A DNA stretch of 64,000 nucleotides from Arcicella sp043769985. GTDB taxonomy: Bacteria; Bacteroidota; Bacteroidia; Cytophagales; Spirosomataceae. Below the pieces are notes generated by a model that saw only the letters and a program-made list of their open reading frames with translations, had not been told where the DNA came from and did no database searches. Position 1 is the first letter of the stretch; the number at the start of each line of letters is the position of its first letter. The stretch covers positions 1-64,000 of the forward strand of contig JAYVIV010000213.1 of assembly GCA_043769985.1 (NCBI GenBank), written 5' to 3'. The translations under genes were made by a program, and so were the position numbers. Below, piece by piece: positions 42,613 through 50,738 of the stretch.

Positions 42613-43125
42613 TTATCGAGTAGTAGCTTCAACAACCATAGGAACTGCAATATTTACCTCAAAAGTGGACATTTGGAAAGATGGCATTCCTGGGCATCCC
42701 CCAATTCCACATCCAGGAGGGTTCAATGGTGGGGTTTTGATTGAGAATAAACTTGGATCCAAAACATTAGAAGAATAGCCTGCCCCAGACAATTTCATGA
42801 AATTACTAAGTTGTGTATAAGTAGTGCCTTGATTTTTGAAAAGTAAAGCTCCATGAAATATATTATTAGTATTACTTCCAAAAAGAGCCTTCCCATCAAC
42901 CAGTGAAGATACTGGCACTAATAATGAATTATTGCCATCAATCAATTTGATGTCTTTATTATTATTCACGAGCGAATACGTACCGTATAAAAGAATAACT
43001 TTTTGCGTAGTAATGGCAGCTACTCTGGCACTACTATTTTTGGATGATGGCTCAACGGTTGTATTACACGAAAATGTAAAAATAACCGCAATTAATACAG
43101 AGAGAGATAAGAGTGTTTTTTGCAT
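42613..43125 (-). CDS. Lipoprotein of unknown function
   Basis: A 170-aa lipoprotein: signal MQKTLLSLSVLIAVIFTFSC, lipobox Cys20, Ser-rich linker, then a domain with VILLYGTYSLVNNNKDIKLI and a Pro/Gly/Cys-rich loop TPPLNPPGCGIGGCPGMPSF. The CGIGGC pair could bind metal or form a disulfide. I do not recognise it. It lies between the kinase and its likely response regulator, convergent with the kinase. Confidence 0.68.
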   Translation of the reverse strand: MQKTLLSLSVLIAVIFTFSCNTTVEPSSKNSSARVAAITTQKVILLYGTYSLVNNNKDIKLIDGNNSLLVPVSSLVDGKALFGSNTNNIFHGALLFKNQGTTYTQLSNFMKLSGAGYSSNVLDPSLFSIKTPPLNPPGCGIGGCPGMPSFQMSTFEVNIAVPMVVEATTR

Positions 43126-43252
43126 GACTTTATGAATTATTGATTTTTATTACTTGATTTATGATACAAAGTTAGCGGAGAGAACAACCATCAATCAATC
43201 CTTAATTTTAAGGATATTTGTAGTAGATTTTGAGGATATTAGTGGTATATAA

Positions 43253-43360
43253 GATTCTGTCTGAATTTGGATTCAACAGATTTCTGGATTTTTTGGATTG
43301 GAGTTCGATAGAAAATCCAAAAAATCCATAAATCCTATGAATCCAAATTCAGACAGAATC
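43253..43360. repeat. Palindrome, CTGTCTGAATTTGGATTC family (orientation B)
   Basis: Arms GATTCTGTCTGAATTTGGAT (left) and ATCCAAATTCAGACAGAATC (right, ending 43360) are perfect at the ends. Loop GGAGTTCGATAGAAAA is the reverse complement of the loop in 38642-38756. Confidence 0.94.
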
Positions 43361-43377
43361 GCATAGATAATTTATCG

Positions 43378-44016
43378 TCACGAAAGTCCATGTTTCATCG
43401 CATATTTCACCAGTCCCACACTCGTATTGACCCCAATTTTTGAAAATAAATTCTTTCGATGACTTTCTACGGTGGTGGGACTGATAAATAATTGTTCCGC
43501 AATCTGAATCCCTGAATATTCTTGAGCAATGAGTTTCAGAATCTGGATTTCTCTGTCCGTCAAAATACCTTTCAAGGCTTCCTTTTCAGAAATAAATACT
43601 TCGTTATGTGCTTCGGCGAGGCTTAAAATGGCTTTATCACTAAAATATTTTTTGTTGTTGATAATACTCCTAATCGCATCTTCTAATTCCTCTCTTTCAG
43701 CAGATTTAAAGATAAAACCATCCGCACCCGCTTGCAAGGCATCTTTTATGGTTTTAGAATCCTCTGAAACCGTCAGCATTAAGATTTTGATTTTGGGATA
43801 TTGTTGCTTCACTTTCCAGACCAATTCCACCCCATTCATCACAGGCATCTGCACATCCGAAACAATTAAATCTACCGTTTCTTTCTCTAATATTTGTAAA
43901 GCTTTTTGTCCGTTAGAGGCTTTACCAACCAATTCAATATCAGGTATCGTACTGATTAACAGGCTGATACTTTCCAATAGAATCTGATGATCTTCAACAA
44001 CAATTACTTTGGTCAT
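43378..44016 (-). CDS. NarL/LuxR-type response regulator
   Basis: A 212-aa regulator from ATG 44016 (MTKVIVVEDHQILLESIS); 17 upstream codons are not supported by the family. Receiver: acidic pair VVEDHQ, phospho-acceptor Asp in TVDLIVSDVQMPVMNG, Lys in GADGFIFKSAE. LuxR helix-turn-helix: LTDREIQILKLIAQEYSGIQ, then IAEQLFISPTTVESHRKNLF. Probable partner of the HisKA_3 kinase at 40661, the usual pairing. Confidence 0.94.
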   Translation of the reverse strand: MTKVIVVEDHQILLESISLLISTIPDIELVGKASNGQKALQILEKETVDLIVSDVQMPVMNGVELVWKVKQQYPKIKILMLTVSEDSKTIKDALQAGADGFIFKSAEREELEDAIRSIINNKKYFSDKAILSLAEAHNEVFISEKEALKGILTDREIQILKLIAQEYSGIQIAEQLFISPTTVESHRKNLFSKIGVNTSVGLVKYAMKHGLS

Positions 44017-44320
44017 GGAATATTGGTGGTTTATTTTGGGTTGTAAATTAAGCGTTTTATCCTTCAAATTTTAACAATCTGATTATTAATTAGTGAATGG
44101 TATTTTCATTTTTTAGAGTAATTAAATGAAAGGGGAAAAGGTTGGTTTAAGTCGTAAAAATGATTTGGGTGAATATACGTTAATTACTAATTCAAAATGG
44201 GTCTTACTTTATCAGATAATCAATAATCAATTTTCTACAATAAAATTGAAAATAAAATTTTACTATTGTTTGTTATATAAACACTATAAGTTAAATTTGT
44301 TGATATTAAAACCCCTAAAA
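44017..44320. other. Intergenic region before toxin-antitoxin pair 1
   Basis: About 300 bases between divergent genes. It contains an open frame continuous with the toxin gene (from 44126) that does not look coding, and the toxin promoter, which lies inside that frame and so rules out the longer start. Confidence 0.55.
44269..44299 (+). promoter_or_regulatory. Bacteroidota promoter of toxin-antitoxin pair 1
   Basis: TTTG (44269-44272), 19-base spacer, TAAATTTG (44292-44299): a textbook -33/-7 pair, 21 bases before the toxin ATG at 44321. Confidence 0.75.
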
Positions 44321-44812
44321 ATGAAGTTTGAATTAGTTGAATTAGAAAATCTATCTGGACCTAATACTACTTTTTATTCTGTATTAGTAGATGAAGATTC
44401 AGAAACACTATTTGAAAAATTTTACCAAGAAAATAAAAATACCTTCCGAGATGAATTGAAAAGTATTGTGAAAACACTTGATATGATTGCACTTGAAAAT
44501 GGAGCAAGGCGTAGCTATTTTAAAGAAAACGAAGGAAAATTAGGCGATTTAGTTTGTGCTTTATATGATACTCCAAAATCTATTTTGCGTTTGTACTGTA
44601 TTCGTTTAGGAAGTACAGTAATCATTTTAGGGGGTGGTGGACAAAAAGATAAAAATATCAGGGCTTTGCAAGAAGATACTAAACTTACTCACGAAAATTA
44701 TTTAATGAGAAAATTATCAGATTTATTATACAAAAAAATAAAAGAGGGAGAAATCTATTGGGAAGATGAAATGACTCTTTCAGGAAATTTAATTATTGAT
44801 ACCGATGAATAA
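44321..44812 (+). CDS. RelE/HigB-like toxin of toxin-antitoxin pair 1
   Basis: A 163-aa protein from ATG 44321 (MKFELVELENLSGPNTTFYS). Central YFKENEGKLGDLVCALYDTP and LRLYCIRLGSTVIILGGGG resemble the core strands of RelE/ParE/Gp49 toxins. It is paralogous to the protein at 50728-51219 along its whole length, both with an acidic C-terminus (IIDTDE, LDEDEY). The antitoxin start overlaps its 3' end by about 17 bases. Toxin function is inferred from the XRE partner. Confidence 0.8.
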   Translation: MKFELVELENLSGPNTTFYSVLVDEDSETLFEKFYQENKNTFRDELKSIVKTLDMIALENGARRSYFKENEGKLGDLVCALYDTPKSILRLYCIRLGSTVIILGGGGQKDKNIRALQEDTKLTHENYLMRKLSDLLYKKIKEGEIYWEDEMTLSGNLIIDTDE

Positions 44813-45194
44813 AGCACGAAAAATAAATCTTGATTTTTTAGAAGAATTAAGAAATGAAACTTCTCCACAAATGAGCCAACAAATTTCTAAACGAATGAAA
44901 TTGGCAGCTCAAATTGATGACGTTTTAATGTCGAGGGGTTTAACCAACCAAGAGTTTGCTTTTATGATGGGCAAAAAACCCTCAGAAATTACTCGTTGGT
45001 TGAGTGGCACACATAATTTTACGACAGAAACGCTTTGGGAAATCGAACGAGTGTTAAGTGTTCAATTACTCACAAGTTCTGTTCCTGCGGAAAAAATTAT
45101 GAAAGAAACGGAAGAATTAAGAACGTTCATTGCCGATGAAGTACAAAAGGCATTGATAAAGTTTTTGAGTAAACGAAAATTAGCAATATCATAA
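44796..45194 (+). CDS. XRE-family antitoxin of pair 1
   Basis: A 132-aa protein (an inner ATG at 44805 is possible). HTH at about residues 45-85: LTNQEFAFMMGKKPSEITRW, then LSGTHNFTTETLWEIERVL. The block KKPSE(I)TRWLSGTHNFT is nearly identical in the paralogue at 50418. N-terminal part carries QISKRMKLAAQIDDVLMSRG. It should bind its toxin and repress the operon. Confidence 0.88.
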   Translation: MIPMNKARKINLDFLEELRNETSPQMSQQISKRMKLAAQIDDVLMSRGLTNQEFAFMMGKKPSEITRWLSGTHNFTTETLWEIERVLSVQLLTSSVPAEKIMKETEELRTFIADEVQKALIKFLSKRKLAIS

Positions 45195-45195
45195 A

Positions 45196-45231
45196 AAAAA
45201 GCCCTTTCAGAACATTCTGAAAGGGCTTTTT
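45196..45231. terminator. Bidirectional terminator between antitoxin 1 and eno
   Basis: Perfect 17-bp stem AAAAAGCCCTTTCAGAA / TTCTGAAAGGGCTTTTT with a 2-base loop. Confidence 0.95.
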
Positions 45232-45246
45232 ACTATTTTATCAACC

Positions 45247-46524
45247 TTAGAAATTCAAACCAGGGAAGTAAGCATTTGCCCCTAATTCCTCCTCGATTCT
45301 GATTAATTGATTATATTTTGCCATACGGTCTGAACGTGAAGCCGAACCAGTTTTGATTTGACCTGTGTTCAATGCAACCGCTAAATCAGCAATGGTTGAA
45401 TCCTCAGTCTCGCCAGAACGGTGCGACATGATGTTTTTGTACGAATTACGTTTCGCTAAATTGATAGTGTCAATCGTCTCAGTCAAAGAACCAATTTGGT
45501 TTACTTTCACCAACACAGCATTAGCAATGTGTTGCTCGATGCCCATTTTCAAACGCTTCACGTTCGTTACAAACAAATCATCACCCACTAATTGAATTTG
45601 TTTTCCTAACAAACGAGTATGCTCTGCCCAACCCGACCAATCGTCCTCAGCCATACCGTCTTCGATAGAAATGATTGGATATTTATCCGCCCAAGTCTTC
45701 CAATAAGCCGCCATTTCCATTGAATTCAATTGCTTACCGTCAGATTTTTTGAAAGTATAAAGACCAGTTTTTTCGTCATAAAATTCAGAAACCGCTGCAT
45801 CCATCGCAATAAAAATATCTTCACCAGGCTTGAAACCCGCTTTTTCGATTGATTGTAAAACGATTTCGATAGCCTCTTCGTTAGACTTGATGTTTGGAGC
45901 GAAACCACCTTCATCACCCACGTTCGTTGAATATCCCTTAGATTTCAAAACACCTTTCAACGTGTGAAAAACCTCCGTTCCCATCCGTAAAGCGTGCGAG
46001 AATGACTCCGCTTTCACAGGCATAACCATGAATTCTTGGAAATCAATCGAGTTGTCAGCGTGCGAACCACCGTTCAAAATATTCATCATTGGCACGGGCA
46101 ACGTATTGGCATTAACTCCACCAATATAACGATATAACGACAAACCAGACTCCTGAGCCGCTGCCTTCGCAACTGCCAAAGAAACACCCAAAATAGCGTT
46201 TGCTCCTAAGTTTCCTTTGTTTGGCGTACCGTCCAAATCAATCATGATACGGTCAATCATTGATTGTTCAGAAACTTCCATACCCCAAAGTTCCTCAGCA
46301 ATTTTTGTATTTACGTTATCAACGGCTTTCAAAACACCCTTGCCACCATATACACTTTTATCTTCGTCACGCAACTCAACGGCTTCGTGAATACCCGTTG
46401 AAGCACCCGAAGGCACAGCGGCACGTCCAAAAGCACCGTCTTCGGTATGAATATCTACTTCGATTGTTGGATTTCCACGAGAATCCAAAATTTGTCTTGC
46501 GTGTACCGACTTAATTCCACTCAT
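45247..46524 (-). CDS. eno: Enolase
   Basis: Glycolytic enzyme converting 2-phosphoglycerate to phosphoenolpyruvate; 425 aa, full length. Motifs: ARQILDSRGNPTIEVDI, VPSGASTGIHEAVELRD, GDEGGFAPNI, metal ligands in FIAMDAAVSEFYD, SIEDGMAEDDWSGW and LVGDDLFVTN, and catalytic Lys/His in LVKVNQIGSLTE and IMSHRSGETEDSTIADLAV. Single-gene unit with convergent toxin-antitoxin genes downstream. Confidence 0.98.
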   Translation of the reverse strand: MSGIKSVHARQILDSRGNPTIEVDIHTEDGAFGRAAVPSGASTGIHEAVELRDEDKSVYGGKGVLKAVDNVNTKIAEELWGMEVSEQSMIDRIMIDLDGTPNKGNLGANAILGVSLAVAKAAAQESGLSLYRYIGGVNANTLPVPMMNILNGGSHADNSIDFQEFMVMPVKAESFSHALRMGTEVFHTLKGVLKSKGYSTNVGDEGGFAPNIKSNEEAIEIVLQSIEKAGFKPGEDIFIAMDAAVSEFYDEKTGLYTFKKSDGKQLNSMEMAAYWKTWADKYPIISIEDGMAEDDWSGWAEHTRLLGKQIQLVGDDLFVTNVKRLKMGIEQHIANAVLVKVNQIGSLTETIDTINLAKRNSYKNIMSHRSGETEDSTIADLAVALNTGQIKTGSASRSDRMAKYNQLIRIEEELGANAYFPGLNF

Positions 46525-46580
46525 TTTGCTTAGATTTTGTTTTTGATTTAGTTCTTATTTCGCTTGATTCAGAGGACTAA

Positions 46581-46679
46581 AATTAGACCACGGATTTAAC
46601 GGATATAACAGATTTACACGGATAAAATATAAAAAAATCAGTAAAAATCAGTCCAATCCGTATAATCTGTGGTCTAATT
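46581..46679. repeat. Palindrome, GACCACGGATT family
   Basis: Left arm AATTAGACCACGGATTTAAC, right arm ATAATCTGTGGTCTAATT; iterated ACGGAT/ACAGATT words. Here it lies between divergent genes (eno and the rhodanese-thioredoxin gene), where a terminator would have no obvious job. Confidence 0.9.
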
Positions 46680-46740
46680 CTTCTTCGTCTTTTGACTTTT
46701 TTTGACATTTAATCAATCAAAATTAAGCCTTTTTTCAAAA

Positions 46741-46771
46741 TTGTTTGTACTTTTCCAATAGTTTAAATTCG
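46741..46771 (+). promoter_or_regulatory. Probable promoter of the rhodanese-thioredoxin gene
   Basis: TTG at 46741-46743, 20-base spacer, TAAATTCG at 46764-46771 (one deviation from TAnnTTTG), 23 bases before the ATG. Confidence 0.45.
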
Positions 46772-46794
46772 TAATAGCATTAATACTAAAAAAA

Positions 46795-47502
46795 ATGAAA
46801 AATAATATTCGTTCAATCATATTTTTTACCATATTATATTTTGCCAATCAGGCAATTTGCCTCTCACAAGTTTTGTCAACCGACGATTTTGAGAAAAAAT
46901 ATGCTGAAACGCAAAACGCTCAACTCGTGGATGTACGCACCACGGGCGAATATGGTGGTGGACATTTACCAAAATCTCAAAACGTAGATTATAGAAGTCC
47001 AGATTTCACGGAAAAAATTCAGACACTGGATAAAACCAAACCCATTTTTGTTTATTGTTTATCAGGTGGAAGAAGTGCCGAAGCCGCCAACATCATGCGC
47101 CAAAACGGTTTCAAGGAAGTCTATGAAATGGGCGGTGGCTATTTGAAATGGACCACCAAAATGAAACCCGTAGAGGGCGTAAAACCAGCGGATTCAAAAA
47201 ATGCGATGTCAAAGGAATATTTGGATAAATTATTGAAAGGTGGCAAAGTGGTCATGTTAGATTTCTATGCAACATGGTGTGCCCCTTGCCTAAAAATGAT
47301 GCCAACGGTTGATAAATTAAAGGCAGAATTGGGCGATAAAGTTGCCATCGAAAAAGTGGATTCAGACGCAAACAAGGCATTAGTAGCCGATTTTAAAGTA
47401 GATGAAATCCCAACATTTTTAATTTTCAAAGACGGCAAATTAGTCATGCGAGCCGTTGGTTTTCAGACCGATAAGGCTTTGAGGGAGATGTTGGAGCGGT
47501 AG
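46795..47502 (+). CDS. Exported rhodanese-thioredoxin fusion protein
   Basis: A 235-aa protein with signal peptide (MKNNIRSIIFFTILYFANQA), a rhodanese domain (~30-125; active loop VYCLSGGRSAEA with Cys) and a thioredoxin domain (~135-235; FYATWCAPCLKMMP with CAPC, and cis-Pro in VDEIPTFLIF). The fusion suggests sulfur transfer or thiol reduction in the periplasm. The gene stands alone. Confidence 0.92.
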   Translation: MKNNIRSIIFFTILYFANQAICLSQVLSTDDFEKKYAETQNAQLVDVRTTGEYGGGHLPKSQNVDYRSPDFTEKIQTLDKTKPIFVYCLSGGRSAEAANIMRQNGFKEVYEMGGGYLKWTTKMKPVEGVKPADSKNAMSKEYLDKLLKGGKVVMLDFYATWCAPCLKMMPTVDKLKAELGDKVAIEKVDSDANKALVADFKVDEIPTFLIFKDGKLVMRAVGFQTDKALREMLER

Positions 47503-47527
47503 GGGATTTTGAATTATAGTGGTAGTT

Positions 47528-47572
47528 ACTCATGGCATGATATTGGGCATCTCTCTAATTCATGCCATGAGT
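47528..47572. repeat. Palindrome ACTCATGGCATGA ... TCATGCCATGAGT, near Septu 3' end
   Basis: Perfect 13-base inverted repeats with a 19-base spacer. The left copy recurs as a direct 13-base repeat at 50293-50305 upstream of the Septu operon, so the operon is framed by this sequence. Confidence 0.75.
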
Positions 47573-47640
47573 GTTTAATAGGGTTTCTAAATCGTACAAT
47601 TAAATATTGGTAGAGCTTTTCCATAGTACTCAAAAAATAA

Positions 47641-48324
47641 TTATTGGTAATTTTCTAAAACACTTAAAATAGCCATACAAAACGGTTGCAACATTCCATT
47701 GATTGGTTCATTTACTTCATCTATCAGCGTTTCAACATCAACTGATTCGTCATATATGTAGGCTTCAATAACTACTTTTCTTCTCAGATTCAGCCGTTTA
47801 CAATCTAAATTTAAAAATGAAATAGTGTCTTTTCCTTTTTGAGTTTTACCAGCAACTTCACCATTTTCTCTAAATAAAAAATGAGTGGCTGAATCAGCAT
47901 CAAAAGGAGAAACTAATTGAAATTGTGAAGGGTCTTTTGACAGTTTATAGGAATCACAATGCAGTGGTCTTTCAGGTTCACGTTCACCTCCATTACAGGC
48001 TGCCAATAGATTTTGAAAGTCAAAAATAGTTTGCTTGTGGGTTTCCTTGGGCAAAAAATGCTCAATTTTAGTGTCCAATGGCTTTCCTTTAATAGCATCA
48101 TTGCAGTAACAACAAATAAAAAATTGCTCCTTAACCAAAGCATCTCGCAACTCGGATTTGGTGTAATCGTTTGGCATTATTTCTTTACCTAAACTACTCT
48201 CTAATATTTTCCATATTATTTCCCCACTTTTACCCTCTGCAATTTTCCTGTCTATTTCTTCCTGCTTTGCGGACTTCCAACTTATAAATCCATCTGGCTC
48301 TACTTGTTTAAGAATTGTCCTCAT
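47641..48324 (-). CDS. ptuB: HNH endonuclease, Septu PtuB-like (TIGR02646)
   Basis: A 227-aa HNH nuclease of the type paired with PtuA in Septu and some retron defence systems. Zinc/HNH features: FFICCYCNDAI (CxxC), KIEHFLPKETHKQTIFDFQN, then LLAACNGGERE; a His, Asn and Cys in the expected order. PLHCDSYKLSKDPSQF follows. Its start overlaps the 3' end of ptuA by 17 bases. It would degrade nucleic acid when PtuA senses infection. Confidence 0.83.
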   Translation of the reverse strand: MRTILKQVEPDGFISWKSAKQEEIDRKIAEGKSGEIIWKILESSLGKEIMPNDYTKSELRDALVKEQFFICCYCNDAIKGKPLDTKIEHFLPKETHKQTIFDFQNLLAACNGGEREPERPLHCDSYKLSKDPSQFQLVSPFDADSATHFLFRENGEVAGKTQKGKDTISFLNLDCKRLNLRRKVVIEAYIYDESVDVETLIDEVNEPINGMLQPFCMAILSVLENYQ

Positions 48325-50254
48325 TTTTTGCTACACTTTTTTGTTTTCTACGAATAAGAATATCTGCCTTCAATAACTCTGGTTCATCTGCCCCGATGAG
48401 TGTTTCTAATTTTTGACGCAATTGCATGGCTTTGTCCATTTCATTATCTCTGATGGCATCAAAATATTCATCTAATTTTGCTCTTACTTTAACAGGACGA
48501 CTTACATCATCCATAATTGTTTCCAAAATCCATTCATTATTTCTGCCGTAAGTATTTTCTGGAAAAGCCTTGCCTTCTTCAAGCGAATATGCACAACCAT
48601 TGGGAACATAACTCAATACTTGGGGCGAATGAGTAGTTACAATAAATTGTAGATTTGGGAATAATTCATGAAGCGTTGGCAACAACATTCTTTGCCATTT
48701 TGGGTGTAAATGTTGTTCTATTTCATCAATTAACACAATACCAAAACCATTAAAGAAATCAGTTTCATTATTTGTCTTTCCTACGAAAATTAGTCGGCGT
48801 GTAATGTCAATTAATAATATCAACACACGTTTCTCTCCGTCAGATAACTGTTTAACATTCAGACGTTTACCATCTTTTTTAATACTCAACCAAGAAGCTA
48901 CTTGACCATCTTTTACGGTTTCGTCAATCTCAGTTTGCAGTTCCGTGAAGTGGTTTTCTGATTCGTTATTTAGCAATGAAAGTCCCTTTTTAATGACTTC
49001 TCTAATCGTTTCTAATTCAACACTCCGATATTCAGTATCTACCCGTAAGCGTTTACGATTTTCTTCATTTTCATACTCAATAAACCAATCAGAAATCATG
49101 TCAAAATCCGTAGTCATCGGAATACGAAATGCCATTGAAAGAGCATCTTTGTAAATCTCAATGTCCGTATGATGAGAAGAATAGTATAAAACTAATGGAG
49201 TTCTGGCTTCTAAGTATTCATTGAAATGTTTGAGAGAGTTTGCATCGTTTTTTAGATATAATTCTGGTTCTCTACTATTTGTATTTTTGTTGTGATAGTT
49301 AAATGGCTCGGCTTCTTTTTTGTAAATATTAGCCATTTCAGCATCACCTAATTCATCATAAATGTCACTTAATTTTTCATGTATATCATATTTCAAGTCA
49401 TTGTATTTAACGTCATTTAGTAGGGTCAATCCTCTATTTAAAGATTTGATAGCTCTTTCAATATCACCTGAAATCAGATATGCTTGTGCATAATAATACC
49501 AGATTATTCCTAAATCACCATTATCAATTTCTGACAATTGTTCTTGTGCATTTAAAACTTTATCAAGATATTGAATTCCTAATTTAGGTTTATCTAAATT
49601 TATGTAAGCAATAGCAATTTGAAAATATGAATATGATACTTCTGCGTATTCAGGCCTTGTAGCTTTTCCCTGTAAAAGTAAAGCCTTCTTTAAATATTTA
49701 ATGACACCTTCATTATTATCAATTCTGAAATAACAATCTCCAATTCGCCTATAAATATCAATTAAGTAAATATTATCTAATCCCAAAAAATGCTCTTGCA
49801 ATGAAACTAATTTCAAATATTCACTTAACGCTTTTTCATACAAATCTTCATCATAGGCGATGTCAGCTTGTGCCTTATAATGCTCCATTCTCTCCTCATC
49901 CGTTAAATCTCTATTTTTTTCTAACACCAATTTATCCTCTGAAATAAATCGGGTTCTACTGGCAGAAAGGCTTTGGCTAAATTCGTAAGAGCGTCTTGGT
50001 CCTTGTAATCCAAGAGCAATACTTCCGTAAAGATGTGGATTTTGTACATTAAGCGGGTTATTCCATTCTACTTTGTCGTATTTATGATGTTTGTAAAGAG
50101 AATCTTGCAAAATCATACTTATACCATCAAGCAAACTGGTTTTTCCACTACCATTTTGTCCAATAAAAACGGTCAAATTTTCTTTGGGCGGAAAAATTAA
50201 CTGCAAGTCGTCAAAACCACGAAATCGGTATAATTGTATTCGTCGTATTCTCAT
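48308..50254 (-). CDS. ptuA: AAA/SMC-like ATPase with TPR insert, Septu PtuA-like
   Basis: A 648-aa ABC/OLD-type ATPase. Walker A TVFIGQNGSGKTSLLDGISM (residues ~30-45), signature VKQLSDGEKRVLILL, Walker B GIVLIDEIEQHLHPKWQ and H-loop FIVTTHSPQVLSYV. Unusually, residues ~125-330 form a TPR array (DIYRRIGDCYFRIDNNEGVI, SYFQIAIAYINLDKPKLGIQ, WYYYAQAYLISGDIERAIKS) inserted between the N- and C-terminal ATPase halves. The HNH partner and overlap support a Septu assignment; the TPR module may be the sensing part. Confidence 0.82.
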   Translation of the reverse strand: MRIRRIQLYRFRGFDDLQLIFPPKENLTVFIGQNGSGKTSLLDGISMILQDSLYKHHKYDKVEWNNPLNVQNPHLYGSIALGLQGPRRSYEFSQSLSASRTRFISEDKLVLEKNRDLTDEERMEHYKAQADIAYDEDLYEKALSEYLKLVSLQEHFLGLDNIYLIDIYRRIGDCYFRIDNNEGVIKYLKKALLLQGKATRPEYAEVSYSYFQIAIAYINLDKPKLGIQYLDKVLNAQEQLSEIDNGDLGIIWYYYAQAYLISGDIERAIKSLNRGLTLLNDVKYNDLKYDIHEKLSDIYDELGDAEMANIYKKEAEPFNYHNKNTNSREPELYLKNDANSLKHFNEYLEARTPLVLYYSSHHTDIEIYKDALSMAFRIPMTTDFDMISDWFIEYENEENRKRLRVDTEYRSVELETIREVIKKGLSLLNNESENHFTELQTEIDETVKDGQVASWLSIKKDGKRLNVKQLSDGEKRVLILLIDITRRLIFVGKTNNETDFFNGFGIVLIDEIEQHLHPKWQRMLLPTLHELFPNLQFIVTTHSPQVLSYVPNGCAYSLEEGKAFPENTYGRNNEWILETIMDDVSRPVKVRAKLDEYFDAIRDNEMDKAMQLRQKLETLIGADEPELLKADILIRRKQKSVAKNEDNS

Positions 50255-50286
50255 ATTCGTTTTTTTCTACAAAGATATATAATTGT

Positions 50287-50305
50287 GGATTAACTCATGG
50301 CATGA
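50287..50305. repeat. GGATTAACTCATGGCATGA motif upstream of Septu operon
   Basis: ACTCATGGCATGA (50293-50305) repeats the sequence at 47528-47540 in direct orientation. The longer form GGATTAACTCAT...CATGA also appears at 56013-56032, upstream of the AbiL-like operon. Confidence 0.65.
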
Positions 50306-50417
50306 CTCAAAGTCACAAAACTAAACTCATAAATTCATGATATAACTTTGAATTTAGTTAGGTAAATATCGGTCATTACATCAAAAATCCCAAACTATAA
50401 AGATTGGGATTTTCGTT

Positions 50418-50738
50418 TTATGCTAATTGCAATTCTTCTTCTGGAATAATTATCAAGGTTATTCCTAAATAACTTTCAATCATTGAAAGGGTTTCTAAGG
50501 TAAAATTATGCGTACCCGATAACCATTTAGTAACTTCCGAAGGGCGTTTGCCCATGTTAATAGCAAATTGCCTTTGCGACCATCCTTTTGATTTCAGTCC
50601 ATCGTCAATACGAGTGGCGATGTGCATTTGACGACGTACCAAAACCATTTTTGAAGGGTCACGGCGATTTTTGATTCCTTGAATAATTGGACTGGTATGT
50701 GATTCAGGTTCGCTGAATTGTTTATTTTTAGTATTCAT
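50418..50738 (-). CDS. XRE-family antitoxin of pair 2
   Basis: A 106-aa protein with HTH at residues ~52-92: WSQRQFAINMGKRPSEVTKW, then LSGTHNFTLETLSMIESYLG. Paralogous to the antitoxin at 44796. Start overlaps the toxin 3' end by 11 bases. Lies just upstream of the Septu operon on the same strand. Confidence 0.88.
   Translation of the reverse strand: MNTKNKQFSEPESHTSPIIQGIKNRRDPSKMVLVRRQMHIATRIDDGLKSKGWSQRQFAINMGKRPSEVTKWLSGTHNFTLETLSMIESYLGITLIIIPEEELQLA

Noticed and set aside
44126..44320. 65-codon N-terminal extension of toxin 1
   Set aside because: Contains a textbook promoter just before ATG 44321, and the paralogue starts at the corresponding MKF.
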